Assembly: GCF_000341185.1 (NCBI RefSeq) | Contig: NZ_ANBH01000231.1 | Location: 2,304 to 35,091, forward strand | Source: Nocardiopsis chromatogenes YIM 90109 | Lineage (GTDB): Bacteria > Actinomycetota > Actinomycetes > Streptosporangiales > Streptosporangiaceae | Direction of reading: 5' to 3' | DNA length: 32,788 nt | Part shown: positions 1 to 8,431 of the stretch, in pieces | Numbering within the stretch: position 1 is the stretch's first letter | How the letters are laid out: the number at the start of each line of letters is the position of its first letter | Notes under the pieces: model-generated | Told to the model about the DNA's origin: nothing | Seen by the model: the letters and a program-made list of their open reading frames with translations, nothing else | Databases searched by the model: none | Made by a program: the position numbers and the translations under genes

Positions 1-10
1 ACCGGTGCCC

Positions 11-1726
11 TCAGGACGCGCCGGGCGCGCCGCCGGCCAGCCCGGCCTCGGCGGCCTCCCCGGCCGCCAGGCCCGGCCCGAGCGCCAGCAGGCGGGCGCC
101 GTGCCGGTTCCACAGGCCGGGGTCGATGCCGCGCCCGGCCAGCTCGGTGCGGGCCAGGTCGGGCCGGATCCCGCCGACGAACACGTAGTCCTGGTCGGCG
201 GTGGCCGCCTCCCAGGCCCCGTCGCCGCCGCCGGGGACGGTCGCCGCCCCCACCGCGTCGGCCCCCGAGCACTCCGCGGCGCACAGCAGGTCGGCCAGGA
301 GTCCGGCGCCGCGCGGCTCGCGCCACAGCACCGACCAGGGGGCCGAGGCCGCCCGGGCCAGGGCCGCCCAGCGCAGGTGCCCGGGGCCGCCGGAGGGCAC
401 GGGCGCGGTGCGCACCGGCACCCCGAAGGAGCGCAGCCGCTCCACCCCGGCCAGGTGGGCCGCCTCGGCGGGCACCACGGCCTCGGCGGGGGCCAGGTCC
501 TGGTTGAGCAGGTCGTCGGCGAGGGCCAGGGCCTCGGTGTCGTCGGCGGGGGCGGCCAGCACCGCCGCGCGGCGCCCGGCCAGCACCGCCGAGGCGCCCG
601 CCGACCCGGGGGCGAAGTCCACCCGGCCGAAGACCTCGGCGAGCCGCACCGGGACGGCGTCGGTGAGGAACACCGAGCGCAGCACGGCCCGCACCTCCTC
701 GGGGGAGAGCGGCCCGGCCCGGCGGACCCGTTCCAGCTCCTGCAGGACGGCTGCGGGGTCGGCGGCGCCGGGCGGCACCGCGGCCGCCCGGTCCTGGGCG
801 TCCCCGCCGCGCCCCACGAGCAGGGCGCGGGCGCCGCAGGCCAGGGCCCGGTCGGCGGCGGCGGAGTCCTCCACCACCACCGAGGCGCTGGAGCGCAGCA
901 GGTCGGGCAGGTCCTCCCAGGACGCCTCGGCCGTGCGCGGCCCGTCGTCGCCCAGCGCGCCCAGCAGCCGCCGGGCGGCGGCCCCGGAGGGCCGGGACGC
1001 GGCCAGGCGCACCGGCTCGGCGGAGCGCTCGGGGTCGGCGGCGATCGGGTTGAAGCGGTGCAGCGGCACCCCGGCGCCGCCGTCGTGCACCAGGTCGAAG
1101 CCGAGGCGGGCCAGCGCGGGCGGGGCGGGTGCGTCATCCAGCAGCACGGTGGGCACGCCGCGCGCGGCGGCGGCCTCCAGCACCCAGGCCAGGGCGCGGG
1201 TGCGGTCGGCGGCGGCCGGGTCGCCGGTGTGCGCCCAGGGCCCGGCGGCGCCGGGCGCCGCCGCCGACGCGGTCACCAGCACCGCGTCCACGTCGACCGA
1301 CTCGAAGACCGGCTGGGCGTCGTGCGGCAGCAGCGGCACCACCCGCACGTAGGGGCGCAGCGCCTCGGCGGCCTCGGCCGAGAGCACCCCGGCCACCGAC
1401 AGGCGGCCGTCGGGCGCCCCGGGGGCGCCGCTGAGCAGCCGCGCCTCCTCGCGCTCGGTCTCATAGGAGCGCACCGGGTCGGGCTTGCGCCGCCCCGTGG
1501 CCTGGGTGGTGCGCCCGCTGCGCCGCCACAGCCGGAACAGGTCGCGCGGCAGGCGCACCAGGCCGCGCCCGGGGCGCTTGGCCGCCGACGTCAGCGCCCG
1601 GCCCACCTGCAGCGAGGTGGAGGCCTCCAGGGCGGCCAGGCGGGCCTGGGCCTCCTGGAGCTGGGCCTCTCTCTCGCCGAGGGCCCGGCGCAGCTGCTCG
1701 GTCTGGGACTGTTCTCGCCGTTTCAC
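11..1726 (-). CDS. Unknown protein with N-terminal coiled coil, surface-polysaccharide context
   Basis: I do not recognise a named family over the full 571 residues. Residues 1-40 are rich in Glu, Gln and Arg with heptad-like Leu spacing (a coiled coil). Then comes a basic stretch, RPGRGLVRLPRDLFRLWRR, of a kind seen at the N-termini of actinobacterial polysaccharide-associated glycosyltransferases (from memory). The rest is Ala-rich with alternating hydrophobic strands, as in Rossmann or glycosyltransferase-like folds, but I see no clear nucleotide-sugar motif and no transmembrane segment. The GTG start overlaps the TGA of the upstream epimerase gene (GTGA), so the two are very probably translationally coupled. 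That context suggests a role in handling the polymer that uses ManNAc. It could be a divergent glycosyltransferase or an assembly scaffold. The reading frame is confident; the function is not. Confidence 0.75.
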   Translation of the reverse strand: MKRREQSQTEQLRRALGEREAQLQEAQARLAALEASTSLQVGRALTSAAKRPGRGLVRLPRDLFRLWRRSGRTTQATGRRKPDPVRSYETEREEARLLSGAPGAPDGRLSVAGVLSAEAAEALRPYVRVVPLLPHDAQPVFESVDVDAVLVTASAAAPGAAGPWAHTGDPAAADRTRALAWVLEAAAARGVPTVLLDDAPAPPALARLGFDLVHDGGAGVPLHRFNPIAADPERSAEPVRLAASRPSGAAARRLLGALGDDGPRTAEASWEDLPDLLRSSASVVVEDSAAADRALACGARALLVGRGGDAQDRAAAVPPGAADPAAVLQELERVRRAGPLSPEEVRAVLRSVFLTDAVPVRLAEVFGRVDFAPGSAGASAVLAGRRAAVLAAPADDTEALALADDLLNQDLAPAEAVVPAEAAHLAGVERLRSFGVPVRTAPVPSGGPGHLRWAALARAASAPWSVLWREPRGAGLLADLLCAAECSGADAVGAATVPGGGDGAWEAATADQDYVFVGGIRPDLARTELAGRGIDPGLWNRHGARLLALGPGLAAGEAAEAGLAGGAPGAS

Positions 1727-2826
1727 GGGTTCTTCCTACCTTGCACGGTGGACAGCACGTCGGCGATGCGCTCCCCGGCGGCGCCGTCCCACAGCGGCGG
1801 GACGGCCCCGGCGGGGGCGCCGTTGACCGGCTCGCCGGAGGCGGCCTTGGCGACCAGGGCGGGCAGCTCGGCGAGCTCCTCCCGGGACACCAGGCGGTTG
1901 GTTCCGTGGGTGATGGTGACCGGCCTCTCGGTGTTGGGGCGCAGCGTCAGGCACGGCACCCCGAGGATAGTCGTCTCCTCCTGCACCCCGCCCGAGTCGG
2001 TGACCACGGCGGCGGCGCCGCGCACCAGCGCGACGAAGTCGATGTAGCCCAGCGGCTCCAGCAGGTGCACGCGGGGGTGGCCGCCGAGCCCGGCGGCGTC
2101 GAAGGCGGCCTTGCCGCGCGGGTGCACCGGCATGACCACGTCGATCCGGTCGGCGACCCCGTGCACGGCGGCCACCAGGGAGGCGACCGCCTCGGGGTCG
2201 TCCACGTTGGCCGGGCGGTGCAGGGTGGCGGCGACGTAGGAGGCGGGCAGGCCGTGGCGGGCCCGCAGCCCCTCGGCGTCGAACCGGTCGAGGTTGGCGG
2301 TCAGGGTGTCGATCATCGGGTTGCCGACCAGGTGGATCCGGTCGGCACCGACCCCCTCGTCGGCGAGGTGGGCGACCGCGTCGGCGCTGGTGGCCAGGCA
2401 CACGTCGGACAGCCGGTCGGTCACCACGCGGTTGACCTCCTCGGGCATGGTCCGGTCGAAGGAGCGCAGGCCGGCCTCCACGTGCGCCACGCCGATGCCG
2501 AGCTTGGCGGCGGTGAGCGCGGCGGCCACGGTGGAGTTCACGTCCCCGTAGACGATGACCGTGTGGGGTGAACGCTCGGTGAACTCCCGTTCCAGGCCGG
2601 TCATCAGCGCGGCGGTCTGCTGGGCGTGCGAGCCCGAGCCCACCCCCAGGTCGGCGTCGGGGCGGGGCAGCCCCAGGTCGCGGAAGAAGACCGCGGACAT
2701 GCGCTCGTCGTAGTGCTGGCCGGTGTGCAGCACCTGCTGGGCGATGCCGCGCCGGTCAAGGGCGGCCACCACCGGCGCCGCCTTCACGAAGTTCGGGCGC
2801 GCTCCCACGATGTGCAGGAATGCCAT
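1723..2826 (-). CDS. wecB: UDP-N-acetylglucosamine 2-epimerase (non-hydrolysing)
   Basis: This cytosolic enzyme interconverts UDP-GlcNAc and UDP-ManNAc (EC 5.1.3.14), supplying ManNAc for surface polymers. The 367 residues match the usual family length. Visible motifs are GARPNFVK near the N-terminus, HTGQHYD (34-40), VYGDVNST with Asp95, HVEAGLRS with Glu117, the MPEEVNR block (127-133), LHRPANVD with His203, and the C-terminal DSGGVQEE and RPNTERPVT nucleotide-binding segments. Asp95 and Glu117 fall at the same positions as the catalytic residues known for the E. coli enzyme. The start is ATG with GAGGGAAGAGG just upstream. It is divergent from the GT4 gene on the plus strand and shares four bases with the following unknown gene. 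A 6-dehydrogenase encoded nearby could convert its product to UDP-ManNAcA. Confidence 0.96.
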   Translation of the reverse strand: MAFLHIVGARPNFVKAAPVVAALDRRGIAQQVLHTGQHYDERMSAVFFRDLGLPRPDADLGVGSGSHAQQTAALMTGLEREFTERSPHTVIVYGDVNSTVAAALTAAKLGIGVAHVEAGLRSFDRTMPEEVNRVVTDRLSDVCLATSADAVAHLADEGVGADRIHLVGNPMIDTLTANLDRFDAEGLRARHGLPASYVAATLHRPANVDDPEAVASLVAAVHGVADRIDVVMPVHPRGKAAFDAAGLGGHPRVHLLEPLGYIDFVALVRGAAAVVTDSGGVQEETTILGVPCLTLRPNTERPVTITHGTNRLVSREELAELPALVAKAASGEPVNGAPAGAVPPLWDGAAGERIADVLSTVQGRKNP

Positions 2827-2946
2827 CGACCTCTTCCCTCGTTCCTCGCCCCGGTCCGCTCGGGACCGGCGTGTTTTCCTCCGGCGACGCGCGCGGGACG
2901 CCCGGGCGTCACCGCGGGGACACCGCCGCGTGGTTGCCTACCGATC

Positions 2947-4665
2947 GTGTTGCCCATCATCAGAGCGGCCTCCTACGCCGCCACCCTGGCCTGGCGCCAC
3001 CTGCGCAGCGAACCCGCCCGGGCCCCGCTGCTGGCGCTGCGCGTCCTCCCCTCCCCGGTCCGCCGGGCGGTGCGCGGTGCCGCCGCCCGGGGCGGCCCGC
3101 TGGTCCGCGCCTACGCGCTGGCCGACGCCGGCGACACCGAGGGCGCCGCGCGCACCGCGCGGCTGTCCGCCTCCGGTGCGGCGCCCGGCCGCACGGCGCG
3201 GATGGCCGCGCTGGCACTGGCCGTCCGGGACACCGCCCTGGCCGACGAGTTGGCCGGGGCGCTGCCGCCGGGCCGCCGCCGGGCGGCGCTGGAGCGCCGC
3301 TCGGCCCTGCTGTCGGGGCGCGCGGTGGCCGCCGGTCCCGGCCCGCAGGTGCCGGAGCCGGTCCGCCCGCCCTCGCTCACCGTAGCCCGGGGGCGGAGAA
3401 CGCGGCGCGACGGCGCGGTGAACGGTGGGCGATCAGCACAGATCGGGGCGTGTGTGCTGCACCTGGTGACCAACGCGCTGCCGCACACCAACGCCGGGTA
3501 CACGCAGCGGACGCACCGGATCGCGGTGGCCCAGCGGGAGGCGGGGCTGGACGCGCAGGTGGCCACCCGGGCCGGGTACCCGCTCTCGGCCGGGGTGCCC
3601 GACCCGCGGCCGCGGGTGGTGCTGGACGGGGTGCCCTACCACCGGATCATGCCCTGGGCGGCGCCCGCGGACGACGGCGCGGAGCTGCGGGCCGGGCTGC
3701 GCTGGGCCGGGCGGCTCGCGGACCGGCTGGGGCCGGACGTGCTGCACGCGGCCTCCAACCACCGCAACGGGCGCCTGGCGCTGGAGCTGGGGCGCGCCCG
3801 CGGGCTGCCGGTCGTCTACGAGGTGCGCGGCTTCCTGGAGGAGTCGTGGCTGTCCCGGGACCCCTCGCGCTCGGTCGGGGACGCGTTCTACCAGGCGGAG
3901 CGGGCGCAGGAGACGGCCTGCATGCTCGGCGCGGACCTGGTGGTGACGCTGGGCGAGGCGATGCGCGCCGACATCGCCGCGCGCGGGGTGCCCGCCGAGC
4001 GCATCCTGGTGGTGCCCAACGCGGTGGCCGCGCCCTTCCTGGAGCCGCTGCCGGACGGCGCGCCGGTGCGCGAGGCGCTGGGCATCGGGCCGGAGGCGTT
4101 CGTGGCCGGGACGACGACGAGCTGCTACGGCTACGAGGGCCTGGACGCGCTGCTGGACGCGGTGGCGGTGCTGCGCAAGCGCGGAACGGACGCGCACGCC
4201 CTGGTGGTCGGCGACGGGCCCGAGCTGCCCGCGCTGCGCCGCCGGGCGGCCGAGGCGGGCCTGGAGGGGGCCGCGCACTTCACCGGGCGGCTCCCGGCCG
4301 GGCGGGTGCGCGTCCACCACGCGGCGCTGGACGTGTTCGCGGTGCCGCGCCGCGACGAGCGGGTCTGCCGCCTGGTCACGCCGCTCAAGCCGGTGGAGGC
4401 GATGGCCGGGGGGCTGCCCGTGGTCGCCTCCGACCTGCCCGCGCTGCGCGAGCTGGTCGAGCCGGGGGGCACCGGGGCGCTGGTGCCGCCCGGGGACCCG
4501 GGCGCGCTGGCCGACGCCCTGGGGGCGCTGGCCGCCGACCCGGCGGAGCGCCGGCGGCTGGGCGCAAGGGCCCGCGCGGCGGTCGGCCGGGACCGGACAT
4601 GGGCCGCCGCGGCCGAGCGCTATTCGGACGCCTACGGCCTATTCACCGGGCCGAGCCGGGTGTGA
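2947..4665 (+). CDS. GT4 family glycosyltransferase with long N-terminal extension
   Basis: Probable retaining GT-B glycosyltransferase that adds a sugar from a nucleotide donor to a lipid-linked glycan at the inner membrane. The GT4 part begins about residue 170 with HLVTNALPHTNAGYTQRTH, a start typical of this group. It continues with VYEVRGF, LVVPNAV, VVGDGPELP, and the donor-site region around PLKPVEAMAGGLPVVASD, followed by ELVEPGGTGALVPPGD. The first 160 or so residues are Ala/Arg-rich and helical, without a recognised domain. I chose GTG at 2947 because the open frame continues upstream only by running antisense through wecB; the Shine-Dalgarno sequence there is weak, so a later start is possible. 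It is divergent from wecB across 120 bases. Family assignment is firm; donor and acceptor are unknown. Confidence 0.88.
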   Translation: MLPIIRAASYAATLAWRHLRSEPARAPLLALRVLPSPVRRAVRGAAARGGPLVRAYALADAGDTEGAARTARLSASGAAPGRTARMAALALAVRDTALADELAGALPPGRRRAALERRSALLSGRAVAAGPGPQVPEPVRPPSLTVARGRRTRRDGAVNGGRSAQIGACVLHLVTNALPHTNAGYTQRTHRIAVAQREAGLDAQVATRAGYPLSAGVPDPRPRVVLDGVPYHRIMPWAAPADDGAELRAGLRWAGRLADRLGPDVLHAASNHRNGRLALELGRARGLPVVYEVRGFLEESWLSRDPSRSVGDAFYQAERAQETACMLGADLVVTLGEAMRADIAARGVPAERILVVPNAVAAPFLEPLPDGAPVREALGIGPEAFVAGTTTSCYGYEGLDALLDAVAVLRKRGTDAHALVVGDGPELPALRRRAAEAGLEGAAHFTGRLPAGRVRVHHAALDVFAVPRRDERVCRLVTPLKPVEAMAGGLPVVASDLPALRELVEPGGTGALVPPGDPGALADALGALAADPAERRRLGARARAAVGRDRTWAAAAERYSDAYGLFTGPSRV

Positions 4666-5027
4666 ACGGTGGGCAGGGAAGGAACCCGAAGTGACGCCGG
4701 AGTTAATTCCTCCGGGCGGTTCGGAATTCCGGTGATCCCACCAGCGAAAACCGCCGTACAGTCAGAAATCGGGCACCGGTGGCGCCCGCGGGACCTGGCC
4801 GGACGTCCGCCGCGGTACCGCGCCGACACCGCCGGAACGGCACGCATATCCCACACCCGGGGGCCGAATATGCACTCTTCGACGAGATGTCCGGAGCTGG
4901 CCGAGGCGGCCGTGCGCCGTCATCGGAGAACTACGCTCGGGCGTCTAGCCGAAGCGAGCACCGTTCCCCGACACATCGTTTTCCACCGCTGCTTTCGAGC
5001 ACCGCTTCCAAGAAGGTGAGGGGCCCT
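4666..5027 (+). other. 362-base gene-free stretch with two small palindromes
   Basis: No convincing gene is present; an open frame at 4669-5019 has non-coding-like composition. Just after the glycosyltransferase stop there is a 6-bp stem, CCGGAG at 4697-4702 and CTCCGG at 4710-4715, with loop TTAATTC. A 10-bp palindrome CGGAATTCCG follows at 4722-4731. These could form a weak terminator or an operator. The stretch is less GC-rich than its neighbours and probably contains the promoter for the dehydrogenase gene at 5028, but I cannot assign -35 and -10 boxes with confidence. Confidence 0.4.
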
Positions 5028-6350
5028 GTGGACGCCGCTACCCCGACCACGGACCTGGTCGTCATCGGACTCGGATACGTCGGCCTCCCGCTGGCCCAGG
5101 AGGCCGTCCGCGCCGGTATCGCGGTCACCGGCCTGGACGTCAGCCCAGCGGTCGTCGACGGCCTGAACTCCGGCGCCTCGCACGTCGACGACCTGTCCGG
5201 CGACGACATCGGCGAGATGCTGGCCGGCGGGTTCACCGCCACGGCCGACCCCGAGGTGCTGGGCCGCGCCTCGACCATCGTGGTCTGCGTGCCCACCCCG
5301 CTCTCCGAGGAGGGCGGCCCCGACCTGGGGGCGGTCTCGGCGGCCGGGCGGATGATCGCCGAGCGGCTGCGCCCGGGCACCCTGGTGGTCCTGGAGTCCA
5401 CCACCTACCCGGGCACCACCGAGGAGGTGCTGCGCCCGCTGCTGGAGGAGTCCGGCCTGGTCGCCGGGGCCGACTTCCACCTGGCCTTCTCGCCCGAGCG
5501 CATCGACCCGGGCAACCCGGCCTTCGGGGTGGCCAACACCCCCAAGGTCGTCGGCGGGATGACCGAGCGCTGCGGCGAGCTGGCCGCCCGGTTCTACGGC
5601 CGGTTCGTCTCGGAGGTGGTGCGCGCCCGCGGCACCCGCGAGGCGGAGATGGCCAAGCTGCTGGAGAACACCTACCGGCACGTCAACATCGCGCTGGTCA
5701 ACGAGATGGCGGTGTTCTGCCAGGAGCTGGGCGTGGACCTGTGGGACTCCATCGCCTGCGCGGCCACCAAGCCGTTCGGGTTCCAGGCGTTCTACCCCGG
5801 CCCCGGGGTCGGCGGGCACTGCATCCCGATCGACCCCAACTACCTGTCGTACAAGGTCAAGACCCTGGGCTACCCGTTCCGGTTCGTGGAGCTGGCCCAG
5901 GAGATCAACGCCCGGATGCCGGGGTACGTACTGCAGCGCGCCCAGGAGCTGCTCAACGACACCGGGCTGGCGCTGTCCCGCTCCCGGGTGCTGCTGCTCG
6001 GCGTCACCTACAAGGCGGGCATCGCCGACCAGCGCGAGTCGCCCGCCCGGCCGGTGGCGCGCAAGCTGGCCGAGAAGGGCGCCACGCTCACCTACCACGA
6101 CCCCTACGTGGAGGAGTGGAGCGTGGGCGGGCAGGACGTGCCGCGCGCGCTGGACCTGGAGGAGGCGCTGCGCGAGGCCGACCTGACGGTGCTGCTCACC
6201 GACCACCCCGACTACCGGCCCAAGCTGCTGACCGAGCACGCCCGGCTGCTGCTGGACACCCGCGGCGTGCTGCGCCGCCTGGACCCGGAGGTCCCCCAGC
6301 AGGACCGCACCACCGCGCCGATCGAGCGCGAGGGCGTGCAGGTGCTCTGA
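5028..6350 (+). CDS. UDP-N-acetyl-mannosamine/glucosamine 6-dehydrogenase (WecC/WbpA type)
   Basis: NAD-dependent four-electron oxidation of a UDP-HexNAc at C6 to the uronic acid. The family is UDP-glucose/GDP-mannose dehydrogenase. The Rossmann motif GLGYVGLPLA is at residues 14-23, CVPTPL at 87-92, ESTTYPGTT near 123, SPERIDPGN at 155-163, KLLENTYRHVN at 210-220, and GVGGHCIPIDP with catalytic Cys265. The C-terminal NAD-side motif LGVTYKAGIADQRESPA is also present. SPERxDPGN plus GGHCIPxDP is characteristic of the HexNAc-type branch rather than UDP-glucose dehydrogenase. GTG at 5028 has AAGGTGAGG about 7 bases upstream; the frame is open further upstream but that part looks non-coding. With wecB nearby, UDP-ManNAc to UDP-ManNAcA is the likeliest reaction; UDP-GlcNAc as substrate cannot be excluded. 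Confidence 0.92.
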   Translation: MDAATPTTDLVVIGLGYVGLPLAQEAVRAGIAVTGLDVSPAVVDGLNSGASHVDDLSGDDIGEMLAGGFTATADPEVLGRASTIVVCVPTPLSEEGGPDLGAVSAAGRMIAERLRPGTLVVLESTTYPGTTEEVLRPLLEESGLVAGADFHLAFSPERIDPGNPAFGVANTPKVVGGMTERCGELAARFYGRFVSEVVRARGTREAEMAKLLENTYRHVNIALVNEMAVFCQELGVDLWDSIACAATKPFGFQAFYPGPGVGGHCIPIDPNYLSYKVKTLGYPFRFVELAQEINARMPGYVLQRAQELLNDTGLALSRSRVLLLGVTYKAGIADQRESPARPVARKLAEKGATLTYHDPYVEEWSVGGQDVPRALDLEEALREADLTVLLTDHPDYRPKLLTEHARLLLDTRGVLRRLDPEVPQQDRTTAPIEREGVQVL

Positions 6351-6390
6351 CCGGCACCCCGCGCACGTCCGCCCGCGGCTGCACGGCCGC

Positions 6391-6423
6391 CCGGGGCCCG
6401 GCTCACCGCGAGCCGGGCCCCGC
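6391..6423 (+). terminator. Strong stem-loop after the 6-dehydrogenase gene
   Basis: A perfect 12-bp stem, CGGGGCCCGGCT at 6392-6403 pairing with AGCCGGGCCCCG at 6411-6422, encloses CACCGCG, about 40 bases after the stop codon. One further C-G pair can form inside. There is no strong T run after it, as is usual for actinobacterial terminators. It would separate the dehydrogenase transcript from the next glycosyltransferase gene. Confidence 0.7.
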
Positions 6424-6566
6424 GTCTTCATCGCCCCCACCCCTGGGTGTAACCGCGGGATTCACCCTCCGTTTGCCGCCCGCGCCTAGGTTGGCCCCAG
6501 GTCGGCCGCCCGCCCGGGCGGAATCTCCCTCCGGCCCGGGACATGGAGCATCAGGCGGAGGCGCTC

Positions 6567-7700
6567 ATGCACGCACTCGTGGCCACCGTGGTCCACCACC
6601 CGGAGGACGCGCGCATCCTGCACCGGCAGGTCCGCGCGCTGCTGGACGCCGGCCACACGGTCACCTACGCCGCTCCGTTCCGCGAGCGCGGGGTGACCCC
6701 CTGGCGCGAGCTGGAGGCCGTGGACCTGCCCCGCGCGGCGGGCAAGCGGCGGCTGCGCGCGCTGCGGGCGGCCCGCGCCGCGCTCGCCGAGCACGCCCCC
6801 AAGGCCGACGTCCTGGTCTTCCACGACCCCGAGCTGATGCTGGCCCTGCCCGGCCGCCGCCCGGCCACCGTGTGGGACGTGCACGAGGACGCGGCCGCGG
6901 CGCTGCTCACCAAGCCGTGGCTGCCCCGGCCGCTGCGCCGCCCGCTGGCCCCCGTGGTGCGCTCGTTCGAGCGCCGGGCCGAGCGCCGCATGCACCTGCT
7001 GCTGGCCGAGGAGGGCTACCGGGGACGCTTCGCCGGATCGCACCCGGTGGTGCCCAACACGACCTTCGTCCCCGAGCGCCCGGCCCGCCAGCCCGGCCAC
7101 GACCGCATCGTCTACCTGGGCCACCTGTCCAACGCCCGGGGCGCGCACGAGCTGGTGGAGGCCGGGCGGCTGCTGCGCCCGCACGGGGTGCGGGTGGACG
7201 TGATCGGCGCCGCCGACCCGTCGGTGCGGCCGATGCTGCGCGCCGCCCAGCAGGAGGGGGCGGTGCGCTGGTTCGGGTTCGTGCCCAACGACCGGGCCCT
7301 GCGCATGGTCAGCGGGGCGATGGCCGGGGTGAGCCTGCTGCACGACACGCCCAACTACCGGCACTCGCTGCCCACCAAGGTGGTCGAGTACATGGCGCAC
7401 GGCCTGCCGGTGATCACCACCCCGACCCCGGCGGCCGAGGCGCTGGTGGCCGGCCGCCCGGAGGGGGCCTGCGGGATCGTGGTCCCGCACGGCGACCCGC
7501 GGGCCGCCGCCGAGGCGGCGCTGCTGCTGCGCGGCGACCCGGGGCTGCGCTCCCGCTTCGCCCGCACCGGCCACGAGATCGCCCGGGAGCACTACCACTG
7601 GCCCGTCCACGCCAAGGCGTTCGTGCGCCAGCTGGAGGAGTGGGCCCGCGCGGAGCCGGGCCTGCGGGCGTTACCGCACCGCGCGCCCGCCACGGCGTGA
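6567..7700 (+). CDS. GT4 family glycosyltransferase
   Basis: Predicted cytosolic GT-B enzyme of 377 residues, probably adding a sugar during assembly of the surface polymer. The N-terminal domain starts MHALVATVVHHPEDARILH and has an FHDPEL / VWDVHEDAAAA block. The C-terminal domain has VYLGHLSNARG, then VRWFGFVPND, and the donor-site segment KVVEYMAHGLPVITTPTPAAEALV. I chose ATG at 6567 over the in-frame ATG at 6543 because GGAGG lies five bases before 6567 and the extra eight residues look non-native. It follows the dehydrogenase gene after a strong hairpin, so it likely has its own promoter. Donor and acceptor cannot be read from the sequence. Confidence 0.87.
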   Translation: MHALVATVVHHPEDARILHRQVRALLDAGHTVTYAAPFRERGVTPWRELEAVDLPRAAGKRRLRALRAARAALAEHAPKADVLVFHDPELMLALPGRRPATVWDVHEDAAAALLTKPWLPRPLRRPLAPVVRSFERRAERRMHLLLAEEGYRGRFAGSHPVVPNTTFVPERPARQPGHDRIVYLGHLSNARGAHELVEAGRLLRPHGVRVDVIGAADPSVRPMLRAAQQEGAVRWFGFVPNDRALRMVSGAMAGVSLLHDTPNYRHSLPTKVVEYMAHGLPVITTPTPAAEALVAGRPEGACGIVVPHGDPRAAAEAALLLRGDPGLRSRFARTGHEIAREHYHWPVHAKAFVRQLEEWARAEPGLRALPHRAPATA

Positions 7701-7822
7701 GCACCGCCACACCGGCCGCAGCGCCGGAATAGCCCCCCGCGGGTCCCGGTTGCCCCCGTCGTGTCCGCGTTCTCCATGCACATACATGAACGCACGCGCG
7801 GACCCGTACGAGAGGAGACCCC

Positions 7823-8431
7823 ATGACCGCGAGCGCCGACCCGCTGGCCCTGCCCAAGGACGCCCAGGACCTGCTCTTCCGCGAGGCCCGCTCGGCCAAC
7901 GCCTTCGGCCCCGGGCCCATCCCGGAGGAGAAGCTGCGCGCCGTCCACGACCTGGTCAAGTACGGGCCGACCGCGATGAACACGCAGCCCCTGCGGGTGC
8001 TGCTGCTGCGCTCCGCCGAGAGCCGCGCCCGGCTGCTGCCCCTCCTGGCCGAGGGCAACCGCGCCAAGACCGAGGCCGCGCCGCTCACCGCCGTGCTCGC
8101 CTACGACGCCGACTTCCACGAGAAGGCCGAGGCCTTCTTCCCCGACCGCGCCGAGATGGTCCGCGGCGCCTTCGCCGACGCCGCGGCCCGCCCGGCGGCG
8201 GCCTCGCTCAACGCCCACCTGCAGGCCGGGTACCTCCTCGTCGGCGTGCGCGCGGCCGGGCTGGCCGCGGGCCCCATGAACGGGTTCGACCACGCCGGGG
8301 TCGACGCCGAGTTCTTCGCCGGCTCTCCGCTGCACAGCTTCATGGTGGTCAACATCGGCGAGCCCGCCGGGCCGCACGCCTTCCCCCGCCTCCCCCGCCT
8401 GGAGTACGGCGAGGTCTGGACGGAGCTGTAG
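7823..8431 (+). CDS. Nitroreductase-family protein, RutE/malonic-semialdehyde-reductase type
   Basis: A 202-residue FMN-dependent nitroreductase-fold protein. The N-terminal FREARSANAF segment, the GPTAMNTQPLRVLLL block (FMN-binding region, about residues 51-65), a central AAASLNAHLQAGYLLVGVRAAGL helix region and the GPMNGFD motif match the RutE/HadB-like branch. Known members reduce malonic semialdehyde to 3-hydroxypropionate or act as general NAD(P)H-dependent reductases. ATG at 7823 is preceded by AGAGGAG. Its stop codon abuts the stop of the convergent GT2 gene with no intervening base. It does not obviously belong to the polymer pathway. Family assignment is firm; substrate is unknown, and with no other rut genes here pyrimidine catabolism is unsupported. 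Confidence 0.88.
   Translation: MTASADPLALPKDAQDLLFREARSANAFGPGPIPEEKLRAVHDLVKYGPTAMNTQPLRVLLLRSAESRARLLPLLAEGNRAKTEAAPLTAVLAYDADFHEKAEAFFPDRAEMVRGAFADAAARPAAASLNAHLQAGYLLVGVRAAGLAAGPMNGFDHAGVDAEFFAGSPLHSFMVVNIGEPAGPHAFPRLPRLEYGEVWTEL

Noticed and set aside
5..2047. A 680-residue plus-strand open frame
   Set aside because: It runs antisense through the unknown coiled-coil gene and wecB and is only Gly/Pro/Ala/Arg-rich shadow sequence; the minus-strand frames have recognisable motifs.
2626..2946. Upstream extension of the first GT4 frame
   Set aside because: It overlaps wecB on the opposite strand and adds no conserved sequence; GTG at 2947 is a better start.
4669..5019. A 116-residue open frame before the 6-dehydrogenase gene
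   Set aside because: Composition is not coding-like, there is no ribosome site of note and no recognisable motif; treated as regulatory spacer.
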